Source: Ailanthus altissimus (Eukaryota > Streptophyta > Magnoliopsida > Sapindales > Simaroubaceae). Taken from it: a stretch of 64,000 nt of DNA. How positions within the stretch are numbered: position 1 is the first letter of the stretch; every line of letters begins with the position of its first letter. The stretch is from NCBI GenBank assembly GCA_946807835.1, contig OX327697.1, forward strand, positions 23,074,001-23,138,000, given 5' to 3'. Position numbers and translations under genes: made by a program. This document shows positions 1-10,719 of this stretch, in pieces. The notes beneath the pieces are model-generated. The model saw nothing but the letters and a program-made list of their open reading frames with translations, was not told the DNA's origin and did not search any database.

Positions 1-271
1 TTAAAAACAAAAATGTCATTAATATTGTCAATTTAGAAAGGTTCTTTTAAGTCACGAGATCATTGGATTACATATCATTAAAAGTATTTTTATATTATTA
101 AAATTACCAAGTAATCTATAAAACAAAAGATTAGTGTAGCGGGTATTATTTGTACAAATGTGATATTTTATTTAAAGAATATAAAAAAAAGGATAAAGAG
201 AAAAGAAATTAAAGATGAATATAATTCTATTATTTGGTTAGAACATGAAATCAACCATAAAAAGAATAAAT
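1..271. other. AT-rich intergenic DNA
   Basis: No reading frame, repeat unit or RNA gene is recognisable. It ends at the target-site duplication of the LTR element that follows. Confidence 0.5.
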
Positions 272-276
272 AATAT

Positions 277-1308
277 TGTTGCGGATATCAAGCCATGCAC
301 TTCATTTTGACACCCCTATAGCATCAACTAAGTCACAGCCTTAATACCCTTTTATTCTATGTGCAGCGAAAAATCATAACTCACATCATAAGTAAGAACA
401 TATAAGATCAATACACCAATAAAGATAAAGAAAACAAACAAATCAACAAGACACAAGATATACGTGGTTCGGCCCAAAATTATCTACGTCCACAAAGGAT
501 CCATGATCCAGCTTCTTATTATTGATATAGATCACTAAATATCTTCTTACATCACCAATAATCCCACAAGACCCCTTAGTATCTCCCATAGAGACCTCTA
601 AGTATCTACCCTTGATCACTATGACTCCCTAAGACCTCTTAGTATCTCATCATAAGAGATTTTTACAAAGAACACAAGAATAGACCGAGAATCTAAGCCA
701 AAAAGATCTATGGTGTTTCTTTTGTTCACTTAAGAACTAAAATAAAACACTCTCCAAAGGTTACACCCTAGTGCACCACGCACTTAGTGCATACCTAGCT
801 CCTCTATTCTCTCTTATGATTACATCTTGAAACCTTAGATACTTGATTCGAAACAAAAAGTTTATAAGTGTTTATATATAGTGTATTTTGTGCATACTAA
901 CCCTATTCTTTATTGGAGTAAGAGTCCATTTATTTTGGAAGTCCAAAACTTTTCAAAACTCGAAATCCAGATAAAAAACAGACTCCCTGTCGCGTCTGGC
1001 ACCGCGGGGCTCATCCTTGGGCGCCGTGCCGCTCTCCATGTCGCGCCCATCGCCACGGTGCTGGGGACCCAGTGCCACGGTACTAGGCTTCTGTGCTAGG
1101 TGCCACGTGCTTAGCCCCGGTGGTGCCTATGCATTTTCTTCGCTTCTTTCACGTCTTCAAGTTTCGTTTCACTTTCCTCTTCGTGTCCCACACATCCTAA
1201 ACTTCTCCATATGTGTCCCACACATTTTAGACTTCTTGTAACTCTCTACTTTGGTATTCATCTTAATTCTTGTCCATCCAAAATTGTTGAATCACCAATT
1301 TTTCAACA
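277..1308 (-). repeat. 3' LTR of the non-autonomous element
   Basis: This 1032-bp copy matches 2398-3346 along its length by eye and is slightly longer. On the minus strand it holds a TATA-like CTATATATAAACAC (plus positions about 868-881), a plausible LTR promoter. A GC-rich stretch at about 990-1130 (GCGTCTGGCACCGCGG and similar) stands out from the AT-rich remainder and recurs in every LTR of this clade in the window. Confidence 0.85.
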
Positions 1309-2382
1309 AATCCCATCCTTGATTAAAATCTCTCTCCATAAAGCTAATCATCGTCACCCCTCATTGACCAATGCTCACTAGCATTGTCTATAAGTCAAGT
1401 CCTAGACTTAACTAAGGCTCTTGCGACTACGGTCTTTAAAGATTTCAAAATGCTAATGTCTAAAGTAGTTCAATGTTGTGATCTCTCATATCCCGAAGAC
1501 ACCATGACCTCAATCCCTTAATGGTGAAAACACATTCTCGCCATTACCACTCTTCCCACATATTCTCTTTTGACCCCTGCCACAAAGTGATATAATTCAA
1601 AAGTTGCGATCAACAACCCTATGTTGATCCCATTCGAAGCACTTTTCTTCAAGTACATAGCATTCTTCTATACTTATCACACATCGATCTTTTTGCTTCC
1701 CATTTAGTATTCATTCTTTCTGTCTTCCATGAATCTCCCTATTTTGATCTAGTAGTCCCGAGTCCACTAGGTCTTCATGAGATAAGGAATGAAATCTTAT
1801 ACTTAGTCTCTCTCTTGTTTTTTTTATCATGTAGTCTCAATCTTATTCTACCAATCCCCTATGACTTACCATAAGCCATATTTCTCCAATTGGTAAATAA
1901 GGATTCTCCATAACTTATATGAAAATACTACCCTAAATCCCAAAAATAGTTCATTCATCGGACACTTATTCCTCCAGAAACTCACATGCGATCAAAGTCT
2001 TTGCCTAGTCATCTAACAGACTTGCAAATATTTATTTTATCTTTGTCTTTCTCTTAGGACTGTCCTTTCAAGTGCCCTAAACACCTTATGAATCTGTCAT
2101 TCAATCTTGATTGTTCTTCTTTTTTCATCTTTATTTTGTGTCCAATCTCCATGATTCTTCTGACCAGGACCTAGATAACGCCATCTTCTTAGTAGTATTT
2201 TATTTTTCAAGAGTGATCCTTACTAAAAAAAAACTCACCAATAAGGCCATTATCATTTTCTCTTTTAGATAATCATCTTCCCTATTGTTCTTCTCTTATA
2301 TTTATGAGTCCCCATAGTTGAAAACCTTTGCTCTGCAATCTGACACTGTTGCCTATGCTCTGCAATATGGACTTCAACCCAA

Positions 2383-2394
2383 GCTCTGATACCA
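2383..2394 (-). promoter_or_regulatory. Primer-binding site, initiator Met tRNA type
   Basis: The minus strand reads TGGTATCAGAGC, the classic complement of the 3' end of plant initiator methionine tRNA. It begins three bases from the LTR edge. This fixes the orientation of the element as minus. Confidence 0.85.
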
Positions 2395-2397
2395 GTT

Positions 2398-3346
2398 TGT
2401 TGCGGATATAAAGCCACGCACTTTAGTTTGACACTCCTATAACATCAACTAAATCACAGCCTTAATACCCTTTTATTCTATGCGCAGCGAAAAATCATAA
2501 CTCACACCATAAGTAAGAACATATAAGATCAACACACCAATAAAGATAAAGAAAACAAACCAATCAACAAGATATAAGATATACGTGGTTCGGCCTAAAA
2601 TTACCTACGTCCACGGAGAATCCATGATCCAGCTTCTTATTATTGATATAGATCACTAAGTATCTTCTTACATCATCAATGATCCCTAAAATCCCTTAGT
2701 ATCTCCCATAGAGACCTTTAAGTATCTACCATTGATCACCATAATTCCCTAAGACCTCTTAGTATCTCCTCATAAGAGATTTTTATAAGCAACACAAGAA
2801 TAAACCGAGCATCTAAGCTAAAAGGATCTATGGTATTTCTTTTGTTCACTTAAGAATCAAAATAAAATACACCCCAAAGGTTACACCCTAGTGCACCACG
2901 CACTTAGTGCCTACCTAGCTCCTCTATTCTCTCTTATGGTTATATCTTGAAACCTTAGATGCTTGATCTGAAACAAAAAGTTTATAAGTGTTTATATAAG
3001 GTGTATTTCGTGCCTACTAACCCTATTCCTTATTGGAGTAAGTGTCCACTTATTTTAAAAATTCAAAACTCAAAATCAGGATCAAAACTTAACTTTCTGT
3101 CGCGTCTGGCGCCGCGGCGCTGGGCTTCTGTGCTGGGCACTGCGACGCTCAACCCTGTTGGCGCCTATGTGTTTTTTTCGCTTTCTTCGCGTCTTCAAGT
3201 CTCGTTTCGCTTCCCCCTTCATATCCCACATGTCTTAAACTTCTCCATACGTCTTCCACACGTTCTAAACTTCTTGTGACTCTCTATTTTGATATTCATC
3301 TCAATTCTTGTCTATCCAAAATTGTTGAATCACCAATGTTTTAACA
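2398..3346 (-). repeat. 5' LTR of the non-autonomous element
   Basis: This 949-bp copy is the partner of 277-1308. It starts TGTTGCGG and ends TTAACA, then the target duplication AATAT. The two LTRs differ at many scattered positions and by a deletion in the GC-rich segment, so the insertion is not recent. Confidence 0.85.
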
Positions 3347-3351
3347 AATAT

Positions 3352-5059
3352 TTTATTTAGATAAAAAACACCTTTAGTGGTAAAATTTTATATTTAAATT
3401 TAATATGAATTTGATTTTTAAATATATTAATTCAATTGTAAAAAATCAAGATATTAAGACAAGTTTAAAAGGTTTAAGTTTTTTAAAAACAAGTATATAT
3501 TATTATTCAAAACAATAATTTACTTATTTGAAATAGTGTAATAAATAGTTGAAAATATATGTTAAAATAACTATTAATAATGAATATTTTATACATTAAT
3601 ATATCTAATATATTTTATTAAAAACTATTTTAATGACCATTTTAAATGTTAAAGAATAAAAAAAAATTAAAAGTAAAATTATTCAAAATTAGCTACAAGA
3701 GTTGCTAGAGCCATCACTATGAGTATTTATAATCAAATCCAATCCGTTTAATTAGTCTGGTTCAATTTAAACTAATCTTTTTTATCAAATTTAATAAATT
3801 ACTAAATCAAATTGGATCTAAAAATTTAAAATTTGTAATTGATGGATCAATTTGTAGATTTACTTTTACAAATTTATTAAAATTCGATTTAATCTAAAAA
3901 ACTTAATATCATAATATTTATAAATAAGATAATTAAAAAACATGCCATTATCTCATTTGTTCCACTATATCAAAAATAAATAAATAATTCACACAATTTA
4001 TATAAGACAACTAATTATTTTTTATGAATTTAAGTTACTTTTAGTTGCTGAATTATTTTAGCATTAATTTCATAATCTTTTAATAGGACCGATGAGCCTA
4101 ACACTTAACCATAGATCAACCGCTACACAACTTACAATATAAATTGAGTGAGTCGGGTTATAGCACAATGAGCTCAACTCATTTTTTACTCGAGTGATTC
4201 AATTCAGTTGACACCTTTGAATAAAATCATTACTTTTTAATATAATTTTGGATCGAATTGGATTGATATAAATTTATAATTCTTTTAATAGATTGAATCG
4301 AATTAGATTGAAAAATTACTAATTCATTTAATTATGAATTAAATAAGTTATTGATTTAAATTTATACATACAATAATATTGTACAAATAAAAATAAAAAA
4401 TTAAATGAAAGCACAAGTATAGAGGAAATAGAAACAAGGAACAAAAGAAACGAGGTGAAACAAAAGCTGAGACATGGATGCGAATGAAAATTTTTTGGAA
4501 AGACAGTAGCATCAAAATCACATCCACCAACACTAAGAATTTAAAGAGAGATGCAAGTTTTTTTTTTAAAAAAAAAAAAAAAGAAAGAAAGAGAGGGAAA
4601 TTATTAATTTAATATTTAATTTTTTCAAAAAAATTATTCAGTTAGTTCAAATATTTTTCTAAATACTTATGTTGATCTTTAATCTTGTAAAATGAACATC
4701 TGAACTCGAAGTACACTTTTTAAAAATAATAAAGTAAATTTATATGTTTCATAATAGATTAAATTTAAGAAAATTGACATTTAAAAATCAATAAAGTAAA
4801 TTAATATGTTTAATAATAATTAAATTTAAGAAAAATGACATCCGAAGTAATGTATCGAATGTGAAACAGTTTTATCACTGTAAAGAGATTGTGATTCGGC
4901 AATTATGAGTCACAAAAAAGTAAACAAGCAGCCACGATCACCAAATGGGCTTATTTATTGAAGATAAGATATAAATTTTATGATGAATAACATATAATAA
5001 GGTCTATACAATCCTCAGTCCCTTACAGAATCAAGAACATGGTAATTAAGTAACAACGT
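3352..5059. other. AT-rich intergenic DNA downstream of the first AG-peptide gene
   Basis: No gene is supported. The 3.7-4.3 kb part repeatedly uses motifs like AATCGAATTGGATT on both strands, suggesting a very old palindromic or hAT-like element, but no ends can be defined. A long A/T run sits near 4560-4590. The last 150 bp or so should be the 3' untranslated region of the gene at 5060-5275. Confidence 0.35.
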
Positions 5060-5275
5060 TCAGTGCTTGAGAAGGGCAAGCACAGTGACTATGAGAGAGA
5101 ACCCGGCAAAAGAACTCAAAGCAGGCAGAGAAAACGCAGCTCCTGTGTGCACTGAAGGAGCTGGTGACGGGGCCGCCACTGGCCCACTCTCCTTGGCCAA
5201 TGCAGTAGCAGACACCAAGAAGAATGTGACCATGAAGGTGATCATAACGTTCATTGAGATGCTAACAGAAGCCAT
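5060..5275 (-). CDS. Arabinogalactan peptide (GPI-anchored), divergent copy
   Basis: A 71-residue AG-peptide precursor, expected to be secreted, hydroxylated on proline, O-glycosylated with arabinogalactan and anchored to the outer plasma membrane by GPI. Residues 1-27 form a hydrophobic signal peptide ending in the cleavable SATALA. The mature core, about 28-45, is KESGPVAAPSPAPSVHTG with Ala-Pro and Ser-Pro glycomotifs. The C-terminal part is small residues then a hydrophobic tail ending LLKH, a GPI signal. It shares TGAAFSLP and the LLKH end with its paralogs but has a different N-terminus and core, so it is the most divergent intact member. The first Met is used; a TATA box lies about 120 bp upstream. 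The overall pattern recalls AGP23-type peptides; the subfamily is inferred. Confidence 0.85.
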   Translation of the reverse strand: MASVSISMNVMITFMVTFFLVSATALAKESGPVAAPSPAPSVHTGAAFSLPALSSFAGFSLIVTVLALLKH

Positions 5276-5393
5276 TGCTGAAAAATATATAAGAGAAGAT
5301 AATGTAATCTTTAGAAAAGAAAGAAAACTAAAATATATGTGAAGAAATGGGCACTGCTAAGACAATGCAATGACATTGATGATCAGTGAGTCT

Positions 5394-5403
5394 GTATTTA
5401 TAG
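5394..5403 (-). promoter_or_regulatory. TATA box of the AG-peptide gene at 5060-5275
   Basis: The minus strand reads CTATAAATAC, 119 bp upstream of the ATG, leaving room for a 5' leader of about 90 nt. The sequence differs from the TATATAAACACC form of most paralogs, in keeping with this copy's divergence. Confidence 0.6.
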
Positions 5404-6787
5404 CTTATTCTGACCAGCAACTGCTCCTTATTCTAAGATGTGACGGCTAACTAGCTTGATTAGATGGCCACCGCAAATCTTTGAACAACTCAAACTGAAT
5501 CTGCCAATAGATCAATCATTGGATATAAACTGTAAGTCTTAGTTTAATTTTCGTGGTGAGCATTTTTGGGTTGGCTTATCAACACTGATGGTTTCTTGCT
5601 TGCTTTTTTTTAAGACAGCTTATAACAGAAGAGAAGCAATCTTATAATTCATAAGGAAGCATTAGTGAACCGACCCTTGGGCTGGCTGGCAGCAGCATGG
5701 GAAAATTATGACATTTTATCCTCTTTTTTTTATAATAAGAGCAGCAGTTACTGCATTGGATGCAAAAATATAATATCAACTGGGACAACTGTACAGCATC
5801 TAGTTAATAATATAATGAATTATTTTAATATAAAAACTATCTACATGCCTACATTGATCAGTGCTAGTAAGATTGCATTGGATTAATTCAGTTAATGAAA
5901 TCAAATAAAGATTGGAATATATTAAGTTGAACATTACATTTAACGTAACATTATTCGATTAGTTTTTAGTTTTGGGGTAAGGAAGGACCGGTGGTTTTTA
6001 GGAGGAAATGATGGGGTTAGTTTTGGGTAGGGACGGACAGGTGGTTTTTAGGAGGAAATAAAAATGAAAAGTAAGGAGAAATTAAAAAGAAATTTTAATT
6101 CCTATTATTTTTTAATGTAAAATTTATAATAGCATAAAAGATTTATTTTCTCTTAAAAAGTTAATTTTAATTGAGGACAATAAAAACTAAACAAGATAAT
6201 TTAAAAATGTCAAAGACGATATAAATAATTGAACTAAACTTCAATGACTAAAAAAATATTTTTCTCAATCAATAAATATTGCTTGACAAATAATTATTCT
6301 TTTAATTTTCGTTGATGTGGTAGTGAAACACTAATTAATTATAGACATTTCAGATGCTACATCAGTTGGGATCAAAATTTGCACTATGTAAATATAACAT
6401 TGTTAATAAATTAATATATTTAGAATAATAATAATATTATATTTATATGATTCAAATATAAAATTTGTATCCAACTGATATCATGTCTAATGTCATTGTT
6501 AATTAATATTATATAATTATTATATTGATAAAAATTAAAAAATTAATAATTATTTAATAATATCAGTTGTATTTTATCTTTGTAAGGCTAACACTACTTT
6601 ATTCAAAATTGATAGCTTAGTATATATTCTCATACGCATGGTTCAGGCCAATTTTCCATCTATTTCATGTATTTTAATTAAGGGATCATAATTACCAGTA
6701 CTCTATTAACAATTTTGACTAACTCTCTTTTCTGTTTAATTAAATTTATCATCAAAACTTCTTTCGCTTCTCCACACATAAATATTA
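5404..6787. other. Upstream region and AT-rich spacer
   Basis: It starts with the promoter-proximal region of the first AG-peptide gene. The rest is AT-rich with no supportable gene. The stretch 6290-6600 has several short inverted matches (TCAGTTGGATC-like) but no clean element ends. Confidence 0.35.
5968..6060 (+). repeat. Tandem duplication, 51-bp period
   Basis: Two adjacent units starting AGTTTTGGG carry the shared segment GGTGGTTTTTAGGAGGAAAT. Units begin at 5968 and 6019 and differ at a few bases. No function is apparent. Confidence 0.75.
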
Positions 6788-7415
6788 TATTTAAAATTTA
6801 GTAATTTAATAATTTTATTTAAATAAAAATTAAGATAAATATTAAAGAGGAGAGTCACAAAAAATCTATAACGTGTGAGACATGTATGAAAAAATTTAAG
6901 ACATGTGAGATACAAAGAGAGAAGCAAAACGAGACTCAAAGACAAGAAAGAAGTGAAGAAAAGTGCGAAACTGGAAATAGGAGCCAGCGCTATGGCACCC
7001 AAAACCGACAGGTTCCTAGCGTCGCAACGCTGGACGTGTCAAGGCTCAGCGCTGCAGCGCCAGAACCTTAGCATTGTGGTACCAGAGCGAAAAAAAGTCC
7101 ATTTTTAATCCGAATTTTGAGTTTTGGGAGGTGTAAAATTTTTAAAACAAATAAACTCTTACTTCAATAAAAAAAAATAGGGTTAGTAGGTACGAAATAA
7201 CCCCTATATAAACATTTGTAAACTTTTTAGTTGAAATTAAGTATTAAGAGAGACTCAAAGAGAATGGAAGAACAAAGTAGACACTAAATGCTTGTGTACG
7301 TTAGGGTAAAATTATCGTTTGAGTATTCATTATTCGTGGTAAAGTAAGGGTACACTAAACATTAAGTCCTTTTGAGGGTTCTTCATTGGATTTTCCTTAT
7401 AAAATCTCTAGGGAG

Positions 7416-8960
7416 AATGGTGATTCCTGACAGGACCCGACCCGAGCCCTCCTCGAGAATCGAGGCAGGTCCTGCGATGACATGTGACTAACATACTATT
7501 TACTCATACATATGATACAATGAGGCTACATACCTCAACAAAAAGTATACATATATGCTCCACTATACAAAACATATACAAATATACAGACTAAGACACT
7601 TATGCAGCTATGCACATTGGCCCAACCTCAAAATGTGATGACTGTATCACACTGCACAAATTCCTGTGACAACCTGGGAAAAATAGGGAAAATAGGAAAA
7701 AGGGTGAGCTTGTGGCTCAGTGAGTGGACATAATCTGAAAATATCATATACTTTATATGTATTGTACACGTATAAATCTGTATGATAAAATAATTATAAA
7801 ACTGTATACTGAGTAATCAATAAACTTGTACTGAAAATATGAACTGTCATAAAATCTGTGCTGAAATTAAAATTATGACATAATATTGGAATCTGAAAAT
7901 CTGAAAGCGCAAACTATCATAAAATCTATTATCAAGCTGAATATATGTAACATATCTCTGGAAACATGTACTACATATATATACTGAAAACCACACCAAA
8001 CTTGTATCCGGGGAAAATCTGGTCTAACCTGGCAGAGTAACTCACGCACAGGCAAAGCAGGGGATCTAAGCTGGTCTAACCCGGCTGAATGTTACATTGC
8101 TCGGGCAGAACAAACTAAACTGGTCTAACGCATGCGTAGAGCAACTACACTAAAGGGGAGGGTACGCATATGGTGGTTCAAAAACTACTACAATATAATA
8201 TCATGACCATAATTATTCTGAAATAATTATTTCTGTACTGAACATAATTATAAACTGTACTATAATAAATTCTAAAATATTTCTAAATATACTAAATAGT
8301 ATAAATATTTTTCTGTCTAAAATAAATCATAATTAAATCTGATAACGCGCAATTAAATCATAATCGACTGTATTAAAAACATATAAAATATATATAGTTA
8401 TCCACTCACAAAAGTGCGCTAATCTTGAGTTGGGTCTGGATTCTGAGATCTATCTGTTATCGGCACACCTCCTATATCATAGGGTGTAAAAATACATTAT
8501 TAGTACCGATATGTATTATAAATATTAAAATCTAAATATTCTAATATCGTAAAACTATTACCCGCTAAACCACTGAGTATAATTCTAACTACCCAACTAA
8601 TTTCTTAAAATTTCCTTTTTTCTTTCTTTTTCTTTTCTTTTCCTTCTTTTTCTTTTTCTTTCTCTTTTTCCTTCCCCTCTTCCTTTCCCTTTCTTTTCTT
8701 TTTCCTTTTCTTCTTCTTTTCTTTTTCTTCTTTCTTTTCTTTCTTTTCTTTTCTTTCTTTCGGTTTTTCTTCTTTCTTTCTTTCTCTCTTCTGTTCGGCT
8801 CTGCTTCCTTTCTTTTTCTGTTTCAATTGCTTTTCTTCTTAAATGAAGAAAGCAAAACAAATATATATATATAAAAACGGCCACCACTTCATTTCTTCTC
8901 TCTCTTTTTTCTTTTTTTTTTTTCTGCCACCAAGATTTATATATGTACTACACGTGTGTT
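7416..8960. mobile_element. Insertion of unidentified repeat within the solo LTR
   Basis: This segment has no counterpart in related LTRs. It opens with GACAGGACCCGACCCGAG just after a 13-bp repeat of the LTR terminus, then runs through AT-rich sequence with repeated CTGGTCTAAC motifs (8010-8130) and ends in a polypyrimidine tract. No reading frame or family is recognisable. It may be part of another LTR element. The right boundary is uncertain because LTR-like words (CCACCGTGGATGTAA) occur twice near 8965-9010. Confidence 0.45.
8606..8837 (+). repeat. Polypyrimidine (CTTT/TTCC) tract
   Basis: About 230 bp of almost pure C/T on the plus strand, a decayed microsatellite. Open frames of Lys-Glu-Arg on the other strand are an artefact of this composition. 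Confidence 0.85.
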
Positions 8961-9199
8961 ACAATTCCACCGTGGATGTAAGAAATGTTAGATACTTTGA
9001 ATCCACCATGAATATAAGCAATTAGCCAAATCACGTAAATAATTGTATTGTGCTCTTTATTTTTTACTTTGAGTTCTTACTATTTTACTTGATATATAAA
9101 TTATTTCGTTGCATAAAAAAATTAGAATTTAAAATTAAACTTGATTAGAATTCTTCTCTTTAACTTAATTTCACGAGGAGAATGGTGATTCCTCCAACA

Positions 9200-9896
9200 T
9201 ATCTAAATTTTTTTTTCAAAAGCCTATTGTCAAAAAGAATAATATTAAATATCTTGAAATTCATCTAAAAAAATACGTTTAAAATAAATAAATTCTTATA
9301 TAAATAATGAAATAGCCTGATAGTATAATAAATAAATTTAGAAGATCATAAATTTATTAATAACTGTCACGTATAGCTTCATTTAGAATCTATTTTTTAA
9401 AATAAATTTTGAAATTATATTTAGCATTATTTAATGGTACATAGCTGAAATTTATTAAGAATAATGTTACACCTTTTAAATAATATATTAAATTAATGTA
9501 TTACACAATTATTAATAATAAAATAGTATTAATTTTAAAATTATCTATTACACTATTTTACTATTTATTTAATATATTATTTAAATTTTAAAATAAAAAA
9601 ATTTAAAATATTATTTAGAAAATATAATCTTATTGATTAAGACATTAATTAAAATTAACACAATGTACAAATAAAGGTGGAATCCAACCATGTAGACTTT
9701 AATTACTTGTCTAACCAGCACTAAATGTCTAAAAGACTAAAACCATTGAATAAATTTTGAAATAAGAAAACAAATCATTAATCCATTCAATAATATTGTG
9801 AATAATAATTAAATAAAGAATGATTCAATACGAACGCCAATCTCAAAAAGACGATCGCATTGTTTACACAATTTTAACTCTCAGTAGTTAATAAAT
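9200..9896. other. AT-rich spacer and 3' untranslated region of the second AG-peptide gene
   Basis: No gene is seen in 9200-9780. The last 120 bp resemble sequence following the stop codon in other copies of the family (AATAAAGAATGATTCAATAC on the plus strand, compared with 23.36 and 48.9 kb), so the 3' untranslated region was duplicated with the gene. Confidence 0.45.
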
Positions 9897-10109
9897 TTAA
9901 TGCTTCAAGAGAGCGAAAAGAGATACAATGAGTGAGGACCCAATGACAGCACCGGTAACCGGCAGAGAGAAGGCGGCTCCGGTGTCCATAGAAGGAGCCG
10001 GTGCCGGCGCCATCTCGCTACTCTGTGCTGACGCAGTAACAGCCAATGCAACAGCTGCCAAAAGGAACGCCATTGCAATTACTGCCTTTGAGCTGCCAAC
10101 TTGCGCCAT
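9897..10109 (-). CDS. Arabinogalactan peptide (GPI-anchored)
   Basis: A 70-residue AG-peptide precursor. Residues 1-28 are a signal peptide (MAQVGSSKAV, a hydrophobic run, then VTASA). The core QSSEMAPAPAPSMDTG (29-44) carries three Ala-Pro repeats expected to become hydroxyproline bearing arabinogalactan. AAFSLPVTG and a hydrophobic stretch ending LLKH form the GPI signal. The product should be a heavily glycosylated peptide of about 16 residues at the cell surface. The start is chosen by alignment with paralogs that begin MAKVSSSK. An in-frame ATG 24 bp upstream (10133) could add eight residues and may lie in the transcript. A TATA box lies about 100 bp upstream. Confidence 0.9.
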   Translation of the reverse strand: MAQVGSSKAVIAMAFLLAAVALAVTASAQSSEMAPAPAPSMDTGAAFSLPVTGAVIGSSLIVSLFALLKH

Positions 10110-10209
10110 TGATAAAAGAACAGGAAGAGACAAAATAACTAAATATAGTAGTTTTAACTGCTAGGAGTAAGCGAGAAATCAGCAATGAATTGGTTCAATG
10201 TTCTTGGTG

Positions 10210-10219
10210 TTTATATAGG
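10210..10219 (-). promoter_or_regulatory. TATA box of the AG-peptide gene at 9897-10109
   Basis: The minus strand reads CCTATATAAACACC, the form shared with the copies at 23.8 and 63.6 kb and nearly with the one at 49.3 kb. The leader between TATA and ATG is also similar among copies (GAAATCAGCAATG on the plus strand here). Confidence 0.7.
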
Positions 10220-10276
10220 GCTGCCTTTTTGCTGATGAGCGGCGCGTGGAGCTCACAGTAAACTGTGACAACAATG

Positions 10277-10308
10277 TTTGGTTGGGTTGAGTTGGGTTGG
10301 GTTGGGTC
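10277..10308 (+). repeat. (TTGGG)n microsatellite in the AG-peptide promoter
   Basis: Six imperfect TTGGG/TTGAG pentamers lie about 65 bp upstream of the TATA box. They are absent from the other promoters of the family, so they arose after duplication. Confidence 0.6.
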
Positions 10309-10719
10309 TTGTTTTGCTGCCACATACCGGGGGCTGCTCAAGACACTGTGAGGTGTTATAGACAATTTTTTTTTTCCTTCTTTTAATGCGTTCAATTGCA
10401 AAGTTATAGTTAATTTTCATATAAATATATTACAAGCAAACAAGTATTTTCTTTTTTACCAATAATAACACTAAACCAAAAATAATATACAAATAATAAG
10501 AAAAAGATTAAAAAGAGAGAAAAAAAAACATCATCAAGTTTTCTCCTAAGGTTTTTTCTGCAAAACTCGGAGAAGTAATTTTCTATGCCGCTCTCACTGG
10601 TGGAAGAAAGAAACCCACCAAAAATCTCTAGTTTCACACTCTAGACAACCCAGAAAATTGGTTTTAGAGGGCACAGCTTACATGGATATAATCTTTATCA
10701 GGAAAAATTGGTTTTCATA

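Larger units (their letters stand above)
277..3346 (-). mobile_element. Non-autonomous LTR retrotransposon without coding capacity
   Basis: Two direct repeats, 277-1308 and 2398-3346, start TGTTGCGG and end in AACA and enclose only about 1.1 kb. The element is flanked by a perfect 5-bp target duplication, AATAT (272-276 and 3347-3351). The primer-binding site lies at 2383-2394, next to the right-hand repeat, so the element reads on the minus strand with its 5' LTR at 2398-3346. The interior (1309-2397) has no gag, protease, integrase or reverse transcriptase frame, so the element must have been moved by proteins of an autonomous relative. The LTRs are of the same clade as those of the gag-bearing element at 24.7-27.9 kb and the solo LTR at 20.3 kb, but the interiors are not obviously related. 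It resembles small LARD- or large TRIM-type elements; the class is inferred from structure only. Confidence 0.88.
6788..9199 (+). mobile_element. Solo LTR, interrupted by foreign DNA
   Basis: Read on the plus strand, 6788-7415 and about 8978-9199 align with the reverse complement of the LTRs at 24.7 and 27.0 kb. They share AGGGTTAGTAGG, the TATA-like CCCTATATAAACA near 7202, TGAGGGTTCTTCATTGGA, AATTAGCCAAATCACGTAA and a terminal CTCCAACA. The LTR starts at TATTTAAAATTT, corresponding to TGTTAGAAAATT in intact copies. No interior with coding potential adjoins it, so it is best read as a solo LTR. About 1.5 kb of unrelated sequence sits inside it. Flanking pentamers TATTA and TATCT are only a weak target-duplication match. 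Confidence 0.7.

Noticed and set aside
2383..2394. Possible tRNA gene piece
   Set aside because: The match to initiator Met tRNA is only 12 bases and lies next to an LTR, so it is a primer-binding site. The same holds at 20231, 26995 and 32307.
5067..5342. Plus-strand frame opposite the first AG-peptide gene
   Set aside because: It is the mirror of the real gene. The same kind of shadow appears opposite each other copy, for example 9928-10164, 23487-23681 and 63322-63504.
8597..8887. Open frames rich in Lys, Glu and Arg on the minus strand
   Set aside because: They come from a decayed C/T microsatellite; two frames of the same tract are open, and there is no domain or promoter.
7412..9193. 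17-bp direct repeat as a LINE- or retrogene-type target duplication
   Set aside because: Alignment with related LTRs shows that sequence between about 8978 and 9176 is normal LTR, so the repeat does not bracket the foreign segment as a target duplication should.
868..10219. Similarity of LTR TATA region (GTGTTTATATA) to AG-peptide TATA context (GGTGTTTATATA)
   Set aside because: Only about 10 bases around an ordinary TATA box agree and neighbouring sequence differs; derivation of the gene promoter from an LTR is not supported.
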